This document shows positions 43,855 through 52,983 of a stretch of 64,000 nt of DNA, one piece after another (positions within the stretch are counted from its first letter, which is position 1; every line of letters starts with the position of its first letter). The position numbers were made by a program, and so were the translations under genes. A model generated the notes under the pieces. That model saw only the letters and a program-made list of their open reading frames with translations. It did not search any database and was not told where the DNA came from. This stretch comes from CAVTJL01 sp963828215 (GTDB lineage Bacteria > Pseudomonadota > Alphaproteobacteria > Geminicoccales > Geminicoccaceae): assembly GCA_963828215.1 (NCBI GenBank), contig CAWHFO010000044.1, positions 396,091-460,090 of the forward strand. Direction: 5' to 3'.

Positions 43855-44275
43855 TCAGCGCATGCGGTCGGCCAGCGCGGCCTTGACCGCCGGGCTGGCT
43901 TGAAGGGCTCCCAGCACGACCACCGAGGCGATGGCGGCGCTGGCGAGCTCGGGGGTGACGTCGGCGGCGATGCTGGCCAATCCCAGGACGCGGATCTCGA
44001 GCCTCTGGCCCGCCGCCAGCGCCGCCTCGAGATCGCCGCGGCCATAGTGGCGCAGCCCGAGGTCGAGGCTCTTGTGGGCCACCGTCCGCCGGGTCGCCTC
44101 GGCATGGCGGTCGAGCTGATTGCGGATCGCCGTCCGGATCAGGTCGGTCCGGTTCGCAGTAGAAGCCCTCCTGGACCAGCAGGTCGATGTGCCCGAGGTC
44201 GACATAGCCGAGGTTGATCGTGATCTTCTCGCTCTCACCCGCCTTGGGGCGGAGCTCGTGGACGTTGCCGGCCAT
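43855..44275 (-). pseudogene. CopG/RHH-like regulator, one frameshift
   Basis: About 139 residues when repaired. First frame: MAGNVHELRPKAGESEKITINLGYVDLGHIDLLVQEGFY. Second frame continues NRTDLIRTAIRNQLDRHAEATRR, which together look like the strand-helix-helix of CopG DNA-binding proteins (ITINL..., then NRTDLIRTAIRNQL). A C-terminal helical part follows (LASIAADVTPELA). One extra T near 44157 explains the break. ATG at 44275 has GAGGAG upstream. Probably regulates the esterase gene downstream. Confidence 0.72.
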
Positions 44276-44461
44276 GTCGCCATCTCCTCACCATCCGTGT
44301 GGATGGTAGATTGGCATGGGCGGTCCGCACGGCAAGGGCCGCGGCCAGATAATCCGTCGACGGCCTGGCGGGCCCCGCCTGCGACGGGCCGGCCGGTTCG
44401 GATCCTGCCGCGCCTCCCGACGATCAGGACCGGCCTCACTTCCCCGCGAAGCCATCGGCGA

Positions 44462-45043
44462 TCAGGACGCCGTCGAGCCGCTCCTTGGACGCGCAGGCGA
44501 GGGGCCATGCCGACCGGTCCCGGCTTCGGCCAGGGAGCCCAGGAGCGCGTCCACGTCCGGCGCCTTTGCCATGACCGCCGGGGCATCGGGGCGCAGATGG
44601 CGGCGCTCGATCGCCGAGCACAGCACCGCCTCGCTCACCGCCCCCTGCTCCAGGCATTCCCGCAGGAGCCCGAAGAAGAGCGCCTCCTGACGCGGATCGG
44701 GATGGGGGCGATAGCGGCCGAGCAGCGCGTGGTCGCCGAACAGGGCGCGCCGCGCCCGCATGAGCCAGCCAAACGGAGGAAACGGGCGGAAGCGCTCGAC
44801 CGGCAGGAAGTCGACGGGCAGGCCGGTCTTCCAGGGCTGCGTCATCCGTCGCATGGTGTGCAGCATCCGCCTCGCGGGCGTCAGCCGGTCGAAATCGTTC
44901 CAGGCCGGATCGAGCTCGCCGATGGTGTCCGGGTCCTCGTCCTCGAGCCCGATCCACCGGCGATAGTCACGACGAAAGGAAAAAAGCTCGTCGAACTGCT
45001 CCTCGGTGCGCCAGTGGCACAGCCTGCCGCAGTCGAGGAGCAT
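44462..45043 (-). CDS. Unrecognised protein, 193 aa, in a rearranged locus
   Basis: I do not recognise it. From the ATG at 45043 the product is Arg/Trp/Pro-rich (CGRLCHWRTEEQFDELFSFRRDYRRWIG ... 'PFPPFGWLMRARRALFGDHALLGRY') with conserved-looking amphipathic C-terminus (EALFFGLLRECLEQGAVSEAVLCSA). The same frame continues upstream to an ATG at 45103 that encodes MCGVTGFVDTRH, the N-terminus of an asparagine synthetase (class II amidotransferase Cys2). The longer frame is thus probably an accidental fusion at the repeat described at 45091-45141. Confidence 0.45.
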   Translation of the reverse strand: MLLDCGRLCHWRTEEQFDELFSFRRDYRRWIGLEDEDPDTIGELDPAWNDFDRLTPARRMLHTMRRMTQPWKTGLPVDFLPVERFRPFPPFGWLMRARRALFGDHALLGRYRPHPDPRQEALFFGLLRECLEQGAVSEAVLCSAIERRHLRPDAPAVMAKAPDVDALLGSLAEAGTGRHGPSPARPRSGSTAS

Positions 45044-45090
45044 GACGGAGTCTTCCCTATCGTTCACGTGCCGAGTGTCTACAAATCCCG

Positions 45091-45141
45091 TCACGCCGCA
45101 CATTGGTCGGTACTCCAACGCGCGCGTAGCATGCCAACGCC
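45091..45141. repeat. Direct repeat copy R1 (asparagine synthetase 5' end)
   Basis: On the minus strand GGCGTTGGCATGCTACGCGCG...TTGGAGTACCGACCAATGTGCGGCGTGA. It is about 90% like the copy at 45668-45717 and contains the ATG-TGC-GGC start typical of asnB. Confidence 0.7.
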
Positions 45142-45680
45142 CCGCGGCGTGCTTGCTGCCCGAACTGGCGGGAATATTTGAGCGATGACGGCAGCCGCCA
45201 CGCGAGCTCGACGACGCGGTGGTCCAGGAAGGGAACGCGCACCTCGACGCTGTAAGCCATGCTGGCGCGGTCCCATTTGGCGAGCGACGCCGTCGGTCAG
45301 CGTGCCCAGAAGCGCGAAATAGCCCATGCGATCGATGGGATCGGCGACGACGTCGCGATGGCACGGCGCCTGCCAGCGCATCGGATGCTCCCGCAGGCGG
45401 CTTCGAGTGGAGACCGCGCGGAAATGCCGCTGTAAAGCTCGGCGTAGTACTCGCAGATACCGCCGCCCTCGCGCATCACGGCGGTGATCTGCCTTGCGCG
45501 ATTGGCGGGTAGCCCGGGACGGTGCGCGGCGGGAATGATCCCGTGCAGTGCCGTGACCACACTGACGAAGGGCGTCCAGGGCATCGGCCGTCAGCCGGCG
45601 CAGGGCCGGCGGCAAGCCGCTGGTCGTCCCGTGCAGCGCGCGCACGATGCGATAGCCGGGATATCCCGACACGCCACAAT
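45106..45680 (-). pseudogene. asnB: Asparagine synthetase (AsnB) C-terminal remnant
   Basis: Fragments of the synthetase domain in changing frames: GVSGYPGYRIVRALHG, then 'RQITAVMREGGGICEYYAELYSG', then TLTDGVARKWDRASMAYSVEVRVPFLDHRVVELAWRLPS-type sequence (the MAYSVEVRVPFLDHR motif is diagnostic). It ends abruptly after SSLKYSRQFG at repeat R1 and starts abruptly at repeat R2. The glutaminase domain and the ATP pyrophosphatase P-loop are missing. Nonfunctional remnant. Confidence 0.75.
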
Positions 45681-45717
45681 TGGTCAGTACTCCAACGCGC
45701 GTAGCATGCCGACGCCC
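45668..45717. repeat. Direct repeat copy R2
   Basis: On the minus strand GGCGTCGGCATGCTACGCGCGTTGGAGTACTGACCAATTGTGGCGTG; same as R1 apart from a few changes that destroy the ATG-TGC start. It abuts the asnB remnant. Confidence 0.7.
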
Positions 45718-45726
45718 AGCGAGGCG

Positions 45727-45854
45727 TCCGATGCATACGGCTTAGTAATTTCCAAAATTCTGTATTCTGTCTTGCTTCTAAGCAAACTTGTCCGATGCAT
45801 ACGGCCTAGTAATTTCTAAAATTCTGTATTCTGTCTTGCTTCTGAGAACTTAAT
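45727..45854. repeat. Two tandem copies of a 64-bp AT-rich repeat
   Basis: TCCGATGCATACGGCTTAGTAATTTCC... begins at 45727 and again at 45791, period 64, with only a few substitutions (TTAG/CTAG, TTTCC/TTTCT). Much more AT-rich than the rest of the window, so probably acquired. No coding or hairpin function found. Confidence 0.8.
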
Positions 45855-46169
45855 TTAACAATATTGCCATCGCCTGAGTGCTTTGAGCTCTCGGCTACTA
45901 TCCGAAGAAAAAAGATCACGCACGGAACTTGGCAGAGACTACGCTTGGTCAAGGATGAATATTCGAATTCTGCCGGCAAGTGTCGGCGGCGTTTCCCCAT
46001 CGCGGCGAGAATCAGCGGCTGCCCTGACCCGAGGGGCGATGTTTCGCAAGCTCGATGACGATCGGCCGCGTTGCGTCCCACCGCCGGACAGTTTGCGCGA
46101 CGAGGTGGAGCAGCGAAGCTGCCTGTATGTCGGCTGAACGAGGACTATGCCGCAGCCGGTGCCAGAGGA
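45855..46169. other. AT-richer intergenic stretch
   Basis: About 315 bp without a supportable gene. Includes AACTTAATTTAACAATATTGCC and GAAGAAAAAAGATCACG, composition unlike the flanks. Probably the right edge of the transferred DNA that begins near 45700. No tRNA or attachment-site pair was recognised. Confidence 0.4.
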
Positions 46170-46961
46170 TCAGGCGGCTTCCTGCGCCTCGGGCGGCGCC
46201 ATGGCGCCCGTCATGATCGCCACGGCGTCGGACATCGAGAACTCGGCCGGCCGGATGACCGCGATCCGCCGGCCGAGGCGATGGATGTGGATGCGGTCGG
46301 CCACCTCGAAGACGTGCGGCATGTTGTGGCTGATGAGGACGATCGGCAGGCCGCGCCGCTTCACGTCGACGATCAGCTCCAGAACCTTGCGCGATTCCTT
46401 GACACCCAGCGCCGCCGTCGGCTCGTCCATGATGACGACGCGGCTGCCGAAGGCCGTCGCCCGCACCACGGCCACGCCCTGGCGCTGGCCGCCCGACAGC
46501 GTCTCCACCGCCTGGCCGACGCTCTGGATCGTCAGCAGGCCCAAGGCGTTCAGATGGCGCCGGGCGTCGCTGCGCATGCCGGCACGGTCGAGGGTGCGAA
46601 ACAGCCTGCCCACGAGGTCCGGCCTGCGGCGCTCGCGGCCGAGAAAGAGATTGTCCGCCACCGACAGCGCGGGCGACAGGGCCAGGTCCTGGTAGACCGT
46701 CTCGATGCCGGCCGCGCGGGCGTCGAGGGGCGAGCGGAAATGGACGGGCCGGCCGTCGAGCCGGATCTCGCCATGGTCGGGCGTCACGGCACCGGCCAGC
46801 GTCTTTATCAAGGTCGACTTGCCGGCGCCGTTGTCGCCGATGACGCCCAGGATCTCTCCCGGCAAGAGGTCGAAATCCGCGTGGTCCAGCGCCGTGACCC
46901 GTCCGTAGCGCTTGACGAGGCCTCGCGCCATCAGGATCGGCTGGAGGCCTTCGCCGCTCAC
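46170..46961 (-). CDS. frcA: Sugar ABC transporter ATPase (FrcA-like), 263 aa
   Basis: Single-domain ABC ATPase: Walker A GDNGAGKSTLIK, signature LSGGQRQGVAV, Walker B VVIMDEPTAALGV, and switch His in VLISHNMPHV. Unlike RbsA-type proteins it has only one ATPase domain, as in the rhizobial fructose system FrcA. The GTG at 46961 overlaps the permease TGA (GTGA), coupling the two. Energises uptake by FrcC with FrcB. Confidence 0.88.
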   Translation of the reverse strand: MSGEGLQPILMARGLVKRYGRVTALDHADFDLLPGEILGVIGDNGAGKSTLIKTLAGAVTPDHGEIRLDGRPVHFRSPLDARAAGIETVYQDLALSPALSVADNLFLGRERRRPDLVGRLFRTLDRAGMRSDARRHLNALGLLTIQSVGQAVETLSGGQRQGVAVVRATAFGSRVVIMDEPTAALGVKESRKVLELIVDVKRRGLPIVLISHNMPHVFEVADRIHIHRLGRRIAVIRPAEFSMSDAVAIMTGAMAPPEAQEAA

Positions 46962-48041
46962 GAGGAGAGCTTCCGGAGCCACTGGTCGATCGAGACCGCG
47001 ACGATGATCAGGACGCCGATGGTGAACTCCTGCCAGAGGGCGTCGGCACCGGCCAGCGCCAGGCCGTTCCGGAACACGCCGACGATCAGGGCCCCCACCA
47101 GCGTGCCGACGATCGAGCCGCGGCCGCCGAAGAGGCTGGTGCCGCCGATGACGACCGCGGTGATCGAATCGAGGTTGGCGGTGCCGCCCGAGATGGCGCT
47201 GATGGCGCCGATGCGGCCGATCAGCACCCAGCCGGCGACGGAGCAGATGAGGCCGGCGAGCGTGTAGACGGCCAGCAGCGTGCGGCGGGTGTTGATGCCG
47301 GCCAGCCGTGCCGAGTTCGGGCGCGTCGCCGGTGGCGTAGATGTGCCGCCCGAAGGCGGTGCGGTTGAGCATGTACCAGACGAGCACGGCGATCAACACC
47401 ATCAGGATGGAGCCGTAGGTCAGGCGTGCCGCGCCCACCTGCATGGCCGTGCCCGTCCACTGGAGGAAGGGGGCCGACGCCTCGATCTCCTGCTGGCGGA
47501 TCGTCTGGCTCTGCGAGTACCAGAGGTTGAGCGCTCCGAAGATGCTCCAGGTGCCCAGCGTGACGATGAAGGGCGGCAGCTTCAGGTAGGTGACGAGGGC
47601 ACCGTTGACGGCGCCGCAGGCGATGCCGGTCAGCAGCCCCAGCGCGAAGGCGATCTCGATCGGGACGCCGGCCAGAACGGCGAGCCGGCCCATCACGACC
47701 GAGGACAGCACCGTGATGGCGCCGACCGAGAGGTCGATGCCGGCCGTCAGGATGATGAGGGTCTGGGCGATCCCGACGGTGCCGATGATCGTGACCTGCT
47801 GCAGCACCAGCGACAGGTTGAAGGGATGGAAGAACCGCCGCCCGACGATCACGCTGAACAGCGCGATGCCGAGCAGCAGCACGATGAACGGCACCGCCGT
47901 CGGATTGGCGTGGAGGACGCGCTGGATGCGCTTCAGGAGGCCGAGCTCGCCTTCCTCGAAGACGACGTGCTCCGGTGCCGCCGAAGCGCCCATCGCACGG
48001 GGCGCGGCCACCCCCGCCCCGGTCTTGCCGGCGTCGTTCAT
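46958..48041 (-). pseudogene. frcC: Sugar ABC transporter permease (FrcC-like), one frameshift
   Basis: About 360-residue RbsC-family permease with the family segment 'LIILTAGIDLSVGAITVLSSVVMG', 'YLKLPPFIVTLGTWSIFGAL' and NRTAFGRHIYATGDAPE. The frame is lost near 47318 (CGAGTTCGGGC). It resumes in another frame with IGRIGAISAISGGTANLDSITAVVIGGTSLFGGRG-type sequence and ends LWQEFTIGVLIIVAVSIDQWL. One base would repair it. The gene is conserved in context, so a consensus error is likely. Confidence 0.82.
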
Positions 48042-48079
48042 GGGAGCTGCCAGGACATGCCGCGCGCGCGGGCGGGATG

Positions 48080-48114
48080 GGGCAGGACAGCCATGACCGT
48101 TGGCCGTCCTGCCC
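48080..48114 (-). terminator. Stem-loop between frcB and frcC
   Basis: 9-bp perfect stem GGGCAGGAC / GTCCTGCCC with extra pairing possible inside, in the 112-bp gap after the binding-protein gene. Such stems commonly attenuate or protect mRNA so that the binding protein is made in excess. Function inferred. Confidence 0.55.
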
Positions 48115-48153
48115 GGAGCATCGCCGGCTAGCTCGGGACCGTCGTGCCGAGCC

Positions 48154-49233
48154 TCAGCCCCAGCACTTCTTCAGCCCCTCCGCGGAGGTGATCGACTCCA
48201 CGCCCGGAACCGGCTTGTCGGTGATCAGGGTGACGCCGGTGTTGAAGAACTTGAGGCCGGGCGTGGGCTCCGGCTTCTTGCCCGTCTTGGCGAAGTCGGC
48301 GACCGCCTGGACGCCCATCGAGGCCATCAGCAGGGGGAACTGCATCGAGGTGGCGCCGATCACGCCCGCCTGCACGTTCTTCACACCCGGGCAGCCGCCG
48401 TCGACGGAGGTCATCAGCACGCTGCCGTCGGCCTTGCCGGCCGCCTTCAGGGCCTGCCAGGCGCCGGCCGCGGTCGGCTCGTTGATGGTGTAGACGACGT
48501 CGATGTCCGGATCCTTCTGGAGCAGGTTCTCCATGCCGGTCCGGCCGCCTTCCTCGGCACCCTGGCCCCACTGGTGGCCGCTGATCCGCTTGTCGGTCTC
48601 CTCGCCGTAGTGGTCGGGCGTCATGATGTCGATGCCGAAGCCCTTCATGAAGCCCTGGTCGCGCAAGGCGTCGGTCGTCGGCTGGCTCTCGATCGCGTCG
48701 AGGAAGGCGATGTGAGCGTCGGCGGCCTTGGCGCCCAGGGTCTTGGCGGCCCATTCGCCGATCAGCTCGCCGGCCTTGAAGTTGTCGGTGGCGAAGGTGG
48801 CATCGGCGGCGTCGATCGGGTCGAGCGGCGTGTCGAGCGCGATGACCAGGATGCCGGCCTTGCGCGCCTTCTCGATCGTCGGCACGATCGCCTTGGTGTC
48901 GCTGGGCGTGATCAGGATGCCCTTGGCCCCGGCCGAGATCAGGCTCTCGATCGCCGCCACCTGCGTGTCGTTGTCGCCGTCGTACTTGCCGGCGAAGCTC
49001 TGCAGCTGGACCCCCAGCTCCTTGGACTTGGCCTCGGCACCCTCCTTCATCTTGACGAAGAAGGGATTGTTGTTGGTCTTGGTGATCAGGCCCACCAGCA
49101 CCTCGGCCGCGTGGGCCGGGCCGCTGCCGAGCACGGCCAGCGCGATGGCGCTGGCGCCGAGCACGGCGAGGGTCCTCGCGCGAAAACGCGATCCGACGGC
49201 GACACCCGCCGCCCCAGGCTGGATTCTCTGCAT
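48154..49233 (-). CDS. frcB: Sugar ABC transporter substrate-binding protein (FrcB-like), 359 aa
   Basis: Periplasmic binding protein of the RbsB/type I fold with a Sec signal ending AHAAE. Body motifs: VGLITKTNNNPFFVKMKEGA, DALRDQGFMKGFGIDI, GGRTGMENLLQKDPDIDVV, TINEPTAAGAWQALK, SVDGGCPGVKNV and the C-terminus GLKKCWG. These agree in detail with the rhizobial fructose/mannose/ribose protein FrcB as I recall it. ATG at 49233 with GGGAGG upstream. First gene of frcB-frcC-frcA. Confidence 0.88.
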   Translation of the reverse strand: MQRIQPGAAGVAVGSRFRARTLAVLGASAIALAVLGSGPAHAAEVLVGLITKTNNNPFFVKMKEGAEAKSKELGVQLQSFAGKYDGDNDTQVAAIESLISAGAKGILITPSDTKAIVPTIEKARKAGILVIALDTPLDPIDAADATFATDNFKAGELIGEWAAKTLGAKAADAHIAFLDAIESQPTTDALRDQGFMKGFGIDIMTPDHYGEETDKRISGHQWGQGAEEGGRTGMENLLQKDPDIDVVYTINEPTAAGAWQALKAAGKADGSVLMTSVDGGCPGVKNVQAGVIGATSMQFPLLMASMGVQAVADFAKTGKKPEPTPGLKFFNTGVTLITDKPVPGVESITSAEGLKKCWG

Positions 49234-49501
49234 GACTGCCTCCCTGATGCGCCGATCTTCAGGTCGTTGCTCGAGGGCCCGGCGCGCCTTCGCACTCGAT
49301 GACTTGGGCCGAGCATGAGGGACGGCTTTCCTGAGTGTCAAGGGGCTTTGGGGACGGCGCAGCGGGCCGCGGATCACGCCGTCGCACCGGGCTTGCCGCC
49401 CCCGACCGCACGGGCGTAAGAGCCGGTCCGCGGCGCCGGACGCGCCGGGTCCGGCCGGAGCGGCCTCGGCCTCGAGGCGGGCCGCTTCGTCGCGAGGCGC
49501 C

Positions 49502-51232
49502 ATGCAGCAGCCGACGGTCATCGGGGTCGAGGGGCGGCGGCTCGTGCCGAACCGCTGGGACCTGGCGGCCGCCCCGCTGATCCTGGCCGCCCTCGTCCTG
49601 ATCGCGCTGGGCGTGCGGCACATGAGCGAGCCCCTGGTCGCGGTCGAGGGCCGGGCCGTCTCGCTCGATCCCCGGGCGCTGCCGCTCTACGCCCTCCTGA
49701 CGACGCTCAGGATGCTGGCGGCGCTGGCCGCCTCCCTGGTCTTCACCTTCGTCTACGCCACCCTCGCCGCCAAGAGCCGGCGGGCGGAGCTCATCCTGAT
49801 CCCGGTCCTCGACATCCTCCAGTCGGTGCCGATCCTGGGCTTCATCAGCTTCACCGTCGTCTTCTTCCTCGGCCTCTTCCCCGGCAGCGCGCTCGGCGCC
49901 GAATGCGCCGCCATCTTCGCCATCTTCACGAGCCAGGCCTGGAACATGGCGTTCAGCCTCTACCAGGCCCTGAAGACCGTGCCGGCCGACCTCGACGAGG
50001 TGACGCGCGGCTACCGCTTCTCGGGCTGGCACCGCTTCTGGCGCCTCGAGGTGCCCTTCGCCATGCCCGGCCTCGTCTGGAACATGATGCTCTCCATGTC
50101 CGGCGGCTGGTTCTTCGTCGTCGCCTCCGAGGCGGTGACCGTCGGCAACACCACCTTCAACCTGCCCGGCATCGGCTCCTACCTCGCGGCCGCGATCGAC
50201 GCCCGGGACCTCGCCGCGGTGGGCTTCGCCGTGCTCGCCATGCTGGTCGTGATCCTGATCTACGACCAGCTCCTGTTCCGGCCCCTGCTCGCCTGGGCCG
50301 ACCGCTTCCGGCTGGAGCAGACGCCGAGCGACCTGCTCGAGCGTCCCTGGGTCATGCGCCTGGCCCAGCGCACCCGCCTCCTCTCCGGCGCCATGCGGCC
50401 GCTGCTCGAGAGTGCCCGCTGGTCCTACGGGCTCCATCTGCCCAGGGGCTCGCGCGGCCGCCCGCCGCTGCTCGCCGCCATCCCGAGCCGCACCGTCGAC
50501 CTCGTCTGGCAGGTGGCGATCGGTCTCCTGGCAGCGCTCGCCGCCTGGATCGTCGCCCGCTACGTCCTGGGCGAGCTCGGTCCCGGGGACATCCTGACGG
50601 CCTTCGGCCTGGGCCTGCTGACGCTCGCCCGGGTGGCCGTGCTGATGGTGCTGGCGAGCCTCCTCTGGGTGCCCGTGGGCGTGCTGGTCGGCCTCCGCCC
50701 GAGGCTCGCCGCGGCGATCCGGCCGCTCGTCCAGTTCCTGGCCTCCTTCCCGGCCAATCTCCTGTTCCCCGTCGTGGTCGTGCTGATCGTCCGCTTCCGC
50801 CTCGACCCCGACATCTGGCTGAGCCCGCTCATGATCCTCGGCACGCAGTGGTACATTCTCTTCAACGTCATCGCCGGCGCCGGCCTCTTCCCGCAGGACC
50901 TTCGTGACGCAGCGAGCAATCTCGGCCTCAAGGGCTGGACCTGGTGGCGCAAGGCCATGCTGCCCGCCGTCTTTCCCTACTACATCACCGGTGCCGTCAC
51001 GGCGGCCGGCGGGTCCTGGAACGCCTCGATCGTGGCCGAGCTGGTGCGCTGGGGCAGCACCCGGCTCGAGGCGCACGGCCTCGGCGCCTACATCGCGGAG
51101 GCCAGCGCCGCCGGCGACTTCCCGCGCATCATCCTCGGCATCGCCGTGATGGCGGCCTTCGTCACGCTCACCAACCGCCTCGTCTGGCGGCCGCTCTATC
51201 TCTATGCCGAGCGGCGGCTGAGGCTCGCTTGA
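49502..51232 (+). CDS. Fused two-domain ABC permease (sulfonate/nitrate/taurine type), 576 aa
   Basis: Two BPD_transp permease domains in one chain, joined by a linker around residue 280-320. Each half has an EAA-type loop: LDEVTRGYRFSGWHRFWRLEVPFAMPGL and 'LRDAASNLGLKGWTWWRKAMLPAVFPYY'. This double form occurs in NitT/TauT-like systems. The start lacks a strong RBS (CGAGGCGCC) so an internal start is possible. The ATPase gene follows by 11 nt. No binding protein gene is next to it. Confidence 0.85.
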   Translation: MQQPTVIGVEGRRLVPNRWDLAAAPLILAALVLIALGVRHMSEPLVAVEGRAVSLDPRALPLYALLTTLRMLAALAASLVFTFVYATLAAKSRRAELILIPVLDILQSVPILGFISFTVVFFLGLFPGSALGAECAAIFAIFTSQAWNMAFSLYQALKTVPADLDEVTRGYRFSGWHRFWRLEVPFAMPGLVWNMMLSMSGGWFFVVASEAVTVGNTTFNLPGIGSYLAAAIDARDLAAVGFAVLAMLVVILIYDQLLFRPLLAWADRFRLEQTPSDLLERPWVMRLAQRTRLLSGAMRPLLESARWSYGLHLPRGSRGRPPLLAAIPSRTVDLVWQVAIGLLAALAAWIVARYVLGELGPGDILTAFGLGLLTLARVAVLMVLASLLWVPVGVLVGLRPRLAAAIRPLVQFLASFPANLLFPVVVVLIVRFRLDPDIWLSPLMILGTQWYILFNVIAGAGLFPQDLRDAASNLGLKGWTWWRKAMLPAVFPYYITGAVTAAGGSWNASIVAELVRWGSTRLEAHGLGAYIAEASAAGDFPRIILGIAVMAAFVTLTNRLVWRPLYLYAERRLRLA

Positions 51233-51243
51233 GGAGGGACGCC

Positions 51244-52569
51244 ATGGCGCAGGACCGGCGACCGGCGATCCTCGATGTCCGGGGCGTGCGGCGCGCCTTC
51301 GGGCGCCCCGGCGGGGGCGAGCTCGTCGTCCTGGAGAATGTCGACCTGACGCTCCGCGAAGGCGAGATCGTGGGCCTGCTCGGGCGCTCGGGCTCGGGCA
51401 AGTCGACCCTGCTCCGGATCATCGCCGGCCTCATCCCGGCGAGCGGCGGCGTGATCCGCTACCAGGGTGCCGAGGTCGACGGCCCGGCCCCGGGCATCGC
51501 CATGGTCTTCCAGAGCTTTGCCCTCTTCCCTTGGCTGACCGTGCTCGAGAACGTCGAGATCGGCCTCGAGGCGCAGGGCGTGACGCCCGCCGAGCGGCGC
51601 GCCCGGGCCCTGGCGGCGATCGACCTCATCGGCCTCGACGGCTTCGAGAGCGCCTACCCCCGCGAGCTCTCCGGCGGCATGCGCCAGCGCGTGGGCTTCG
51701 CCCGCGCGGTCGTCGTGCACCCCCGCATCATGCTGATGGACGAGCCTTTTTCTGCCCTCGACGTGCTGACCGCGGAGACGCTCAGGACCGATTTTCTCGA
51801 TCTCTGGGGCGAGGGCCGGATGCCGATCGGCGCCGTCCTGATGGTCACCCACAATATCGAGGAGGCGGTCTTCATGTGCGACCGGCTCCTCGTCTTCGCG
51901 TCCAATCCCGGCCGGGTCGTGGCCGAGATCCGGGTCGACCTGCCGCAGCCCCGCGACCGCCTCGACCCGGACTTCCGCCGCCTCGTCGACGAGGTCTACG
52001 CCCGCATGACCGCACGCCCCAAGCCCGAGCGCCGGACGGCGCGCGAGGGGATGGCGGCGGGCCCGACGGGCCTGCTGCCCCGGGTCTCGGCCAACCTCCT
52101 GGCCGGCCTCGCCGAGGCGGTGGCGGCCCAGCCCTATGCCGGCCGGGCCGACCTGCCGGCCCTGGCCGAGGACCTGCAGCTCGAGAGCGACGAGCTCTTT
52201 CCGGTCGCCGAGACGCTGCAGATGCTGCGCCTCGCCGACCTCGCCGAGGGCGACATCGCCCTCACCCCCGCCGGCCGCCGCTTCGCCGAGGCCGCCGTCG
52301 AGGAAAAGAAAAAAATCTTCGCGGGGCAGCTCGCCGCGCACGTGCCGCTCGCCGCCCACATCCGCCGCGTCCTCGACGAGCGCCCGGCCCACCGCGCCCC
52401 GTTCTCGCGCTTCCGGGAAGAGCTCGAGGACCATATGAGCGAGGCCGACGCCGAGACCACGCTCCGCGCCGTCATCAGCTGGGGCCGCTACGCCGAGCTT
52501 TTCGAATATGACGAGAGCGGGGCCACCTTCTCGCTCGAGGCGATGGAGCCGGCGCCCGAGGCGGGGTGA
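51244..52569 (+). CDS. ABC transporter ATPase with AAA-associated C-terminal domain, 441 aa
   Basis: NrtD/SsuB/TauB-type ATPase (about 1-260): Walker A GRSGSGKSTLLR, Q-loop VFQSFALFPWLTVLENV, signature LSGGMRQRVGFARA, Walker B IMLMDEPFSALD, His in VTHNIEEAVF. The extra C-terminal domain (about 280-430) matches the 'AAA-associated' winged-helix-like domain found on some NitT/TauT ATPases. ATG at 51244 with GAGGAGG upstream; the longer open frame upstream is not coding. An A7 run at 52309-52315 is in frame. Confidence 0.9.
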   Translation: MAQDRRPAILDVRGVRRAFGRPGGGELVVLENVDLTLREGEIVGLLGRSGSGKSTLLRIIAGLIPASGGVIRYQGAEVDGPAPGIAMVFQSFALFPWLTVLENVEIGLEAQGVTPAERRARALAAIDLIGLDGFESAYPRELSGGMRQRVGFARAVVVHPRIMLMDEPFSALDVLTAETLRTDFLDLWGEGRMPIGAVLMVTHNIEEAVFMCDRLLVFASNPGRVVAEIRVDLPQPRDRLDPDFRRLVDEVYARMTARPKPERRTAREGMAAGPTGLLPRVSANLLAGLAEAVAAQPYAGRADLPALAEDLQLESDELFPVAETLQMLRLADLAEGDIALTPAGRRFAEAAVEEKKKIFAGQLAAHVPLAAHIRRVLDERPAHRAPFSRFREELEDHMSEADAETTLRAVISWGRYAELFEYDESGATFSLEAMEPAPEAG

Positions 52570-52575
52570 CGGCGC

Positions 52576-52983
52576 CTAGTGTGGGCTCTGGCGAGCGCGA
52601 CGCTTTGCCAGGTCCCCCCGCACGATAGCGCCGACGGATTCGGTACTCGCTTGATCGTAGCGCACGACGATCCCGCCAATTTTCAGGACGCGCGACTCGA
52701 TCAGTTGCGCATCGCGCTCGGTGCGACAAATAAAGAGCGTCGGCATTTTCGGGCCGATGCTTCGCATGATTTCGGCGGCGATATCGAGAGGCCAGGCATC
52801 GTCGACCTCGGGATCCACCAGCACGGCATCGATGCTGCCATTGTCCACGAGCGCGCGGAGCTCGGCGACCGAGGCGCAGGCGACGGTGCTCGGCTGCTGT
52901 AGCAGGCCCTGGAGGGGCGCGTGCGCGGCAGTTCCAACCAGCACGCCCAGACGATAGTCGGCGAGATCGGTCGTTTCCTGCAT
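52576..52983 (-). CDS. Stand-alone receiver-like protein, 135 aa
   Basis: Receiver-fold layout: strand YRLGVLVG, 'IDAVLVDPEVDDAWPLDIAAEI' with an Asp where phosphorylation would occur, and 'KMPTLFICRTERDAQ' then 'IGGIVVRYDQAST'. The conserved acidic pair and Lys are not convincing, so it may be a pseudo-receiver. There is no output domain. It converges on the ABC ATPase gene. Similar in type to the protein at 38185-38652. Confidence 0.5.
   Translation of the reverse strand: MQETTDLADYRLGVLVGTAAHAPLQGLLQQPSTVACASVAELRALVDNGSIDAVLVDPEVDDAWPLDIAAEIMRSIGPKMPTLFICRTERDAQLIESRVLKIGGIVVRYDQASTESVGAIVRGDLAKRRARQSPH

Noticed and set aside
41576..43903. 775-codon plus-strand frame
   Set aside because: Runs through a non-coding stretch, the PRC-barrel gene in the wrong frame and antisense to the esterase.
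46170..48041. A true permease-ATPase fusion
   Set aside because: The single open frame arises only because the permease is frameshifted; the GTGA overlap at 46958-46961 marks two separate genes.
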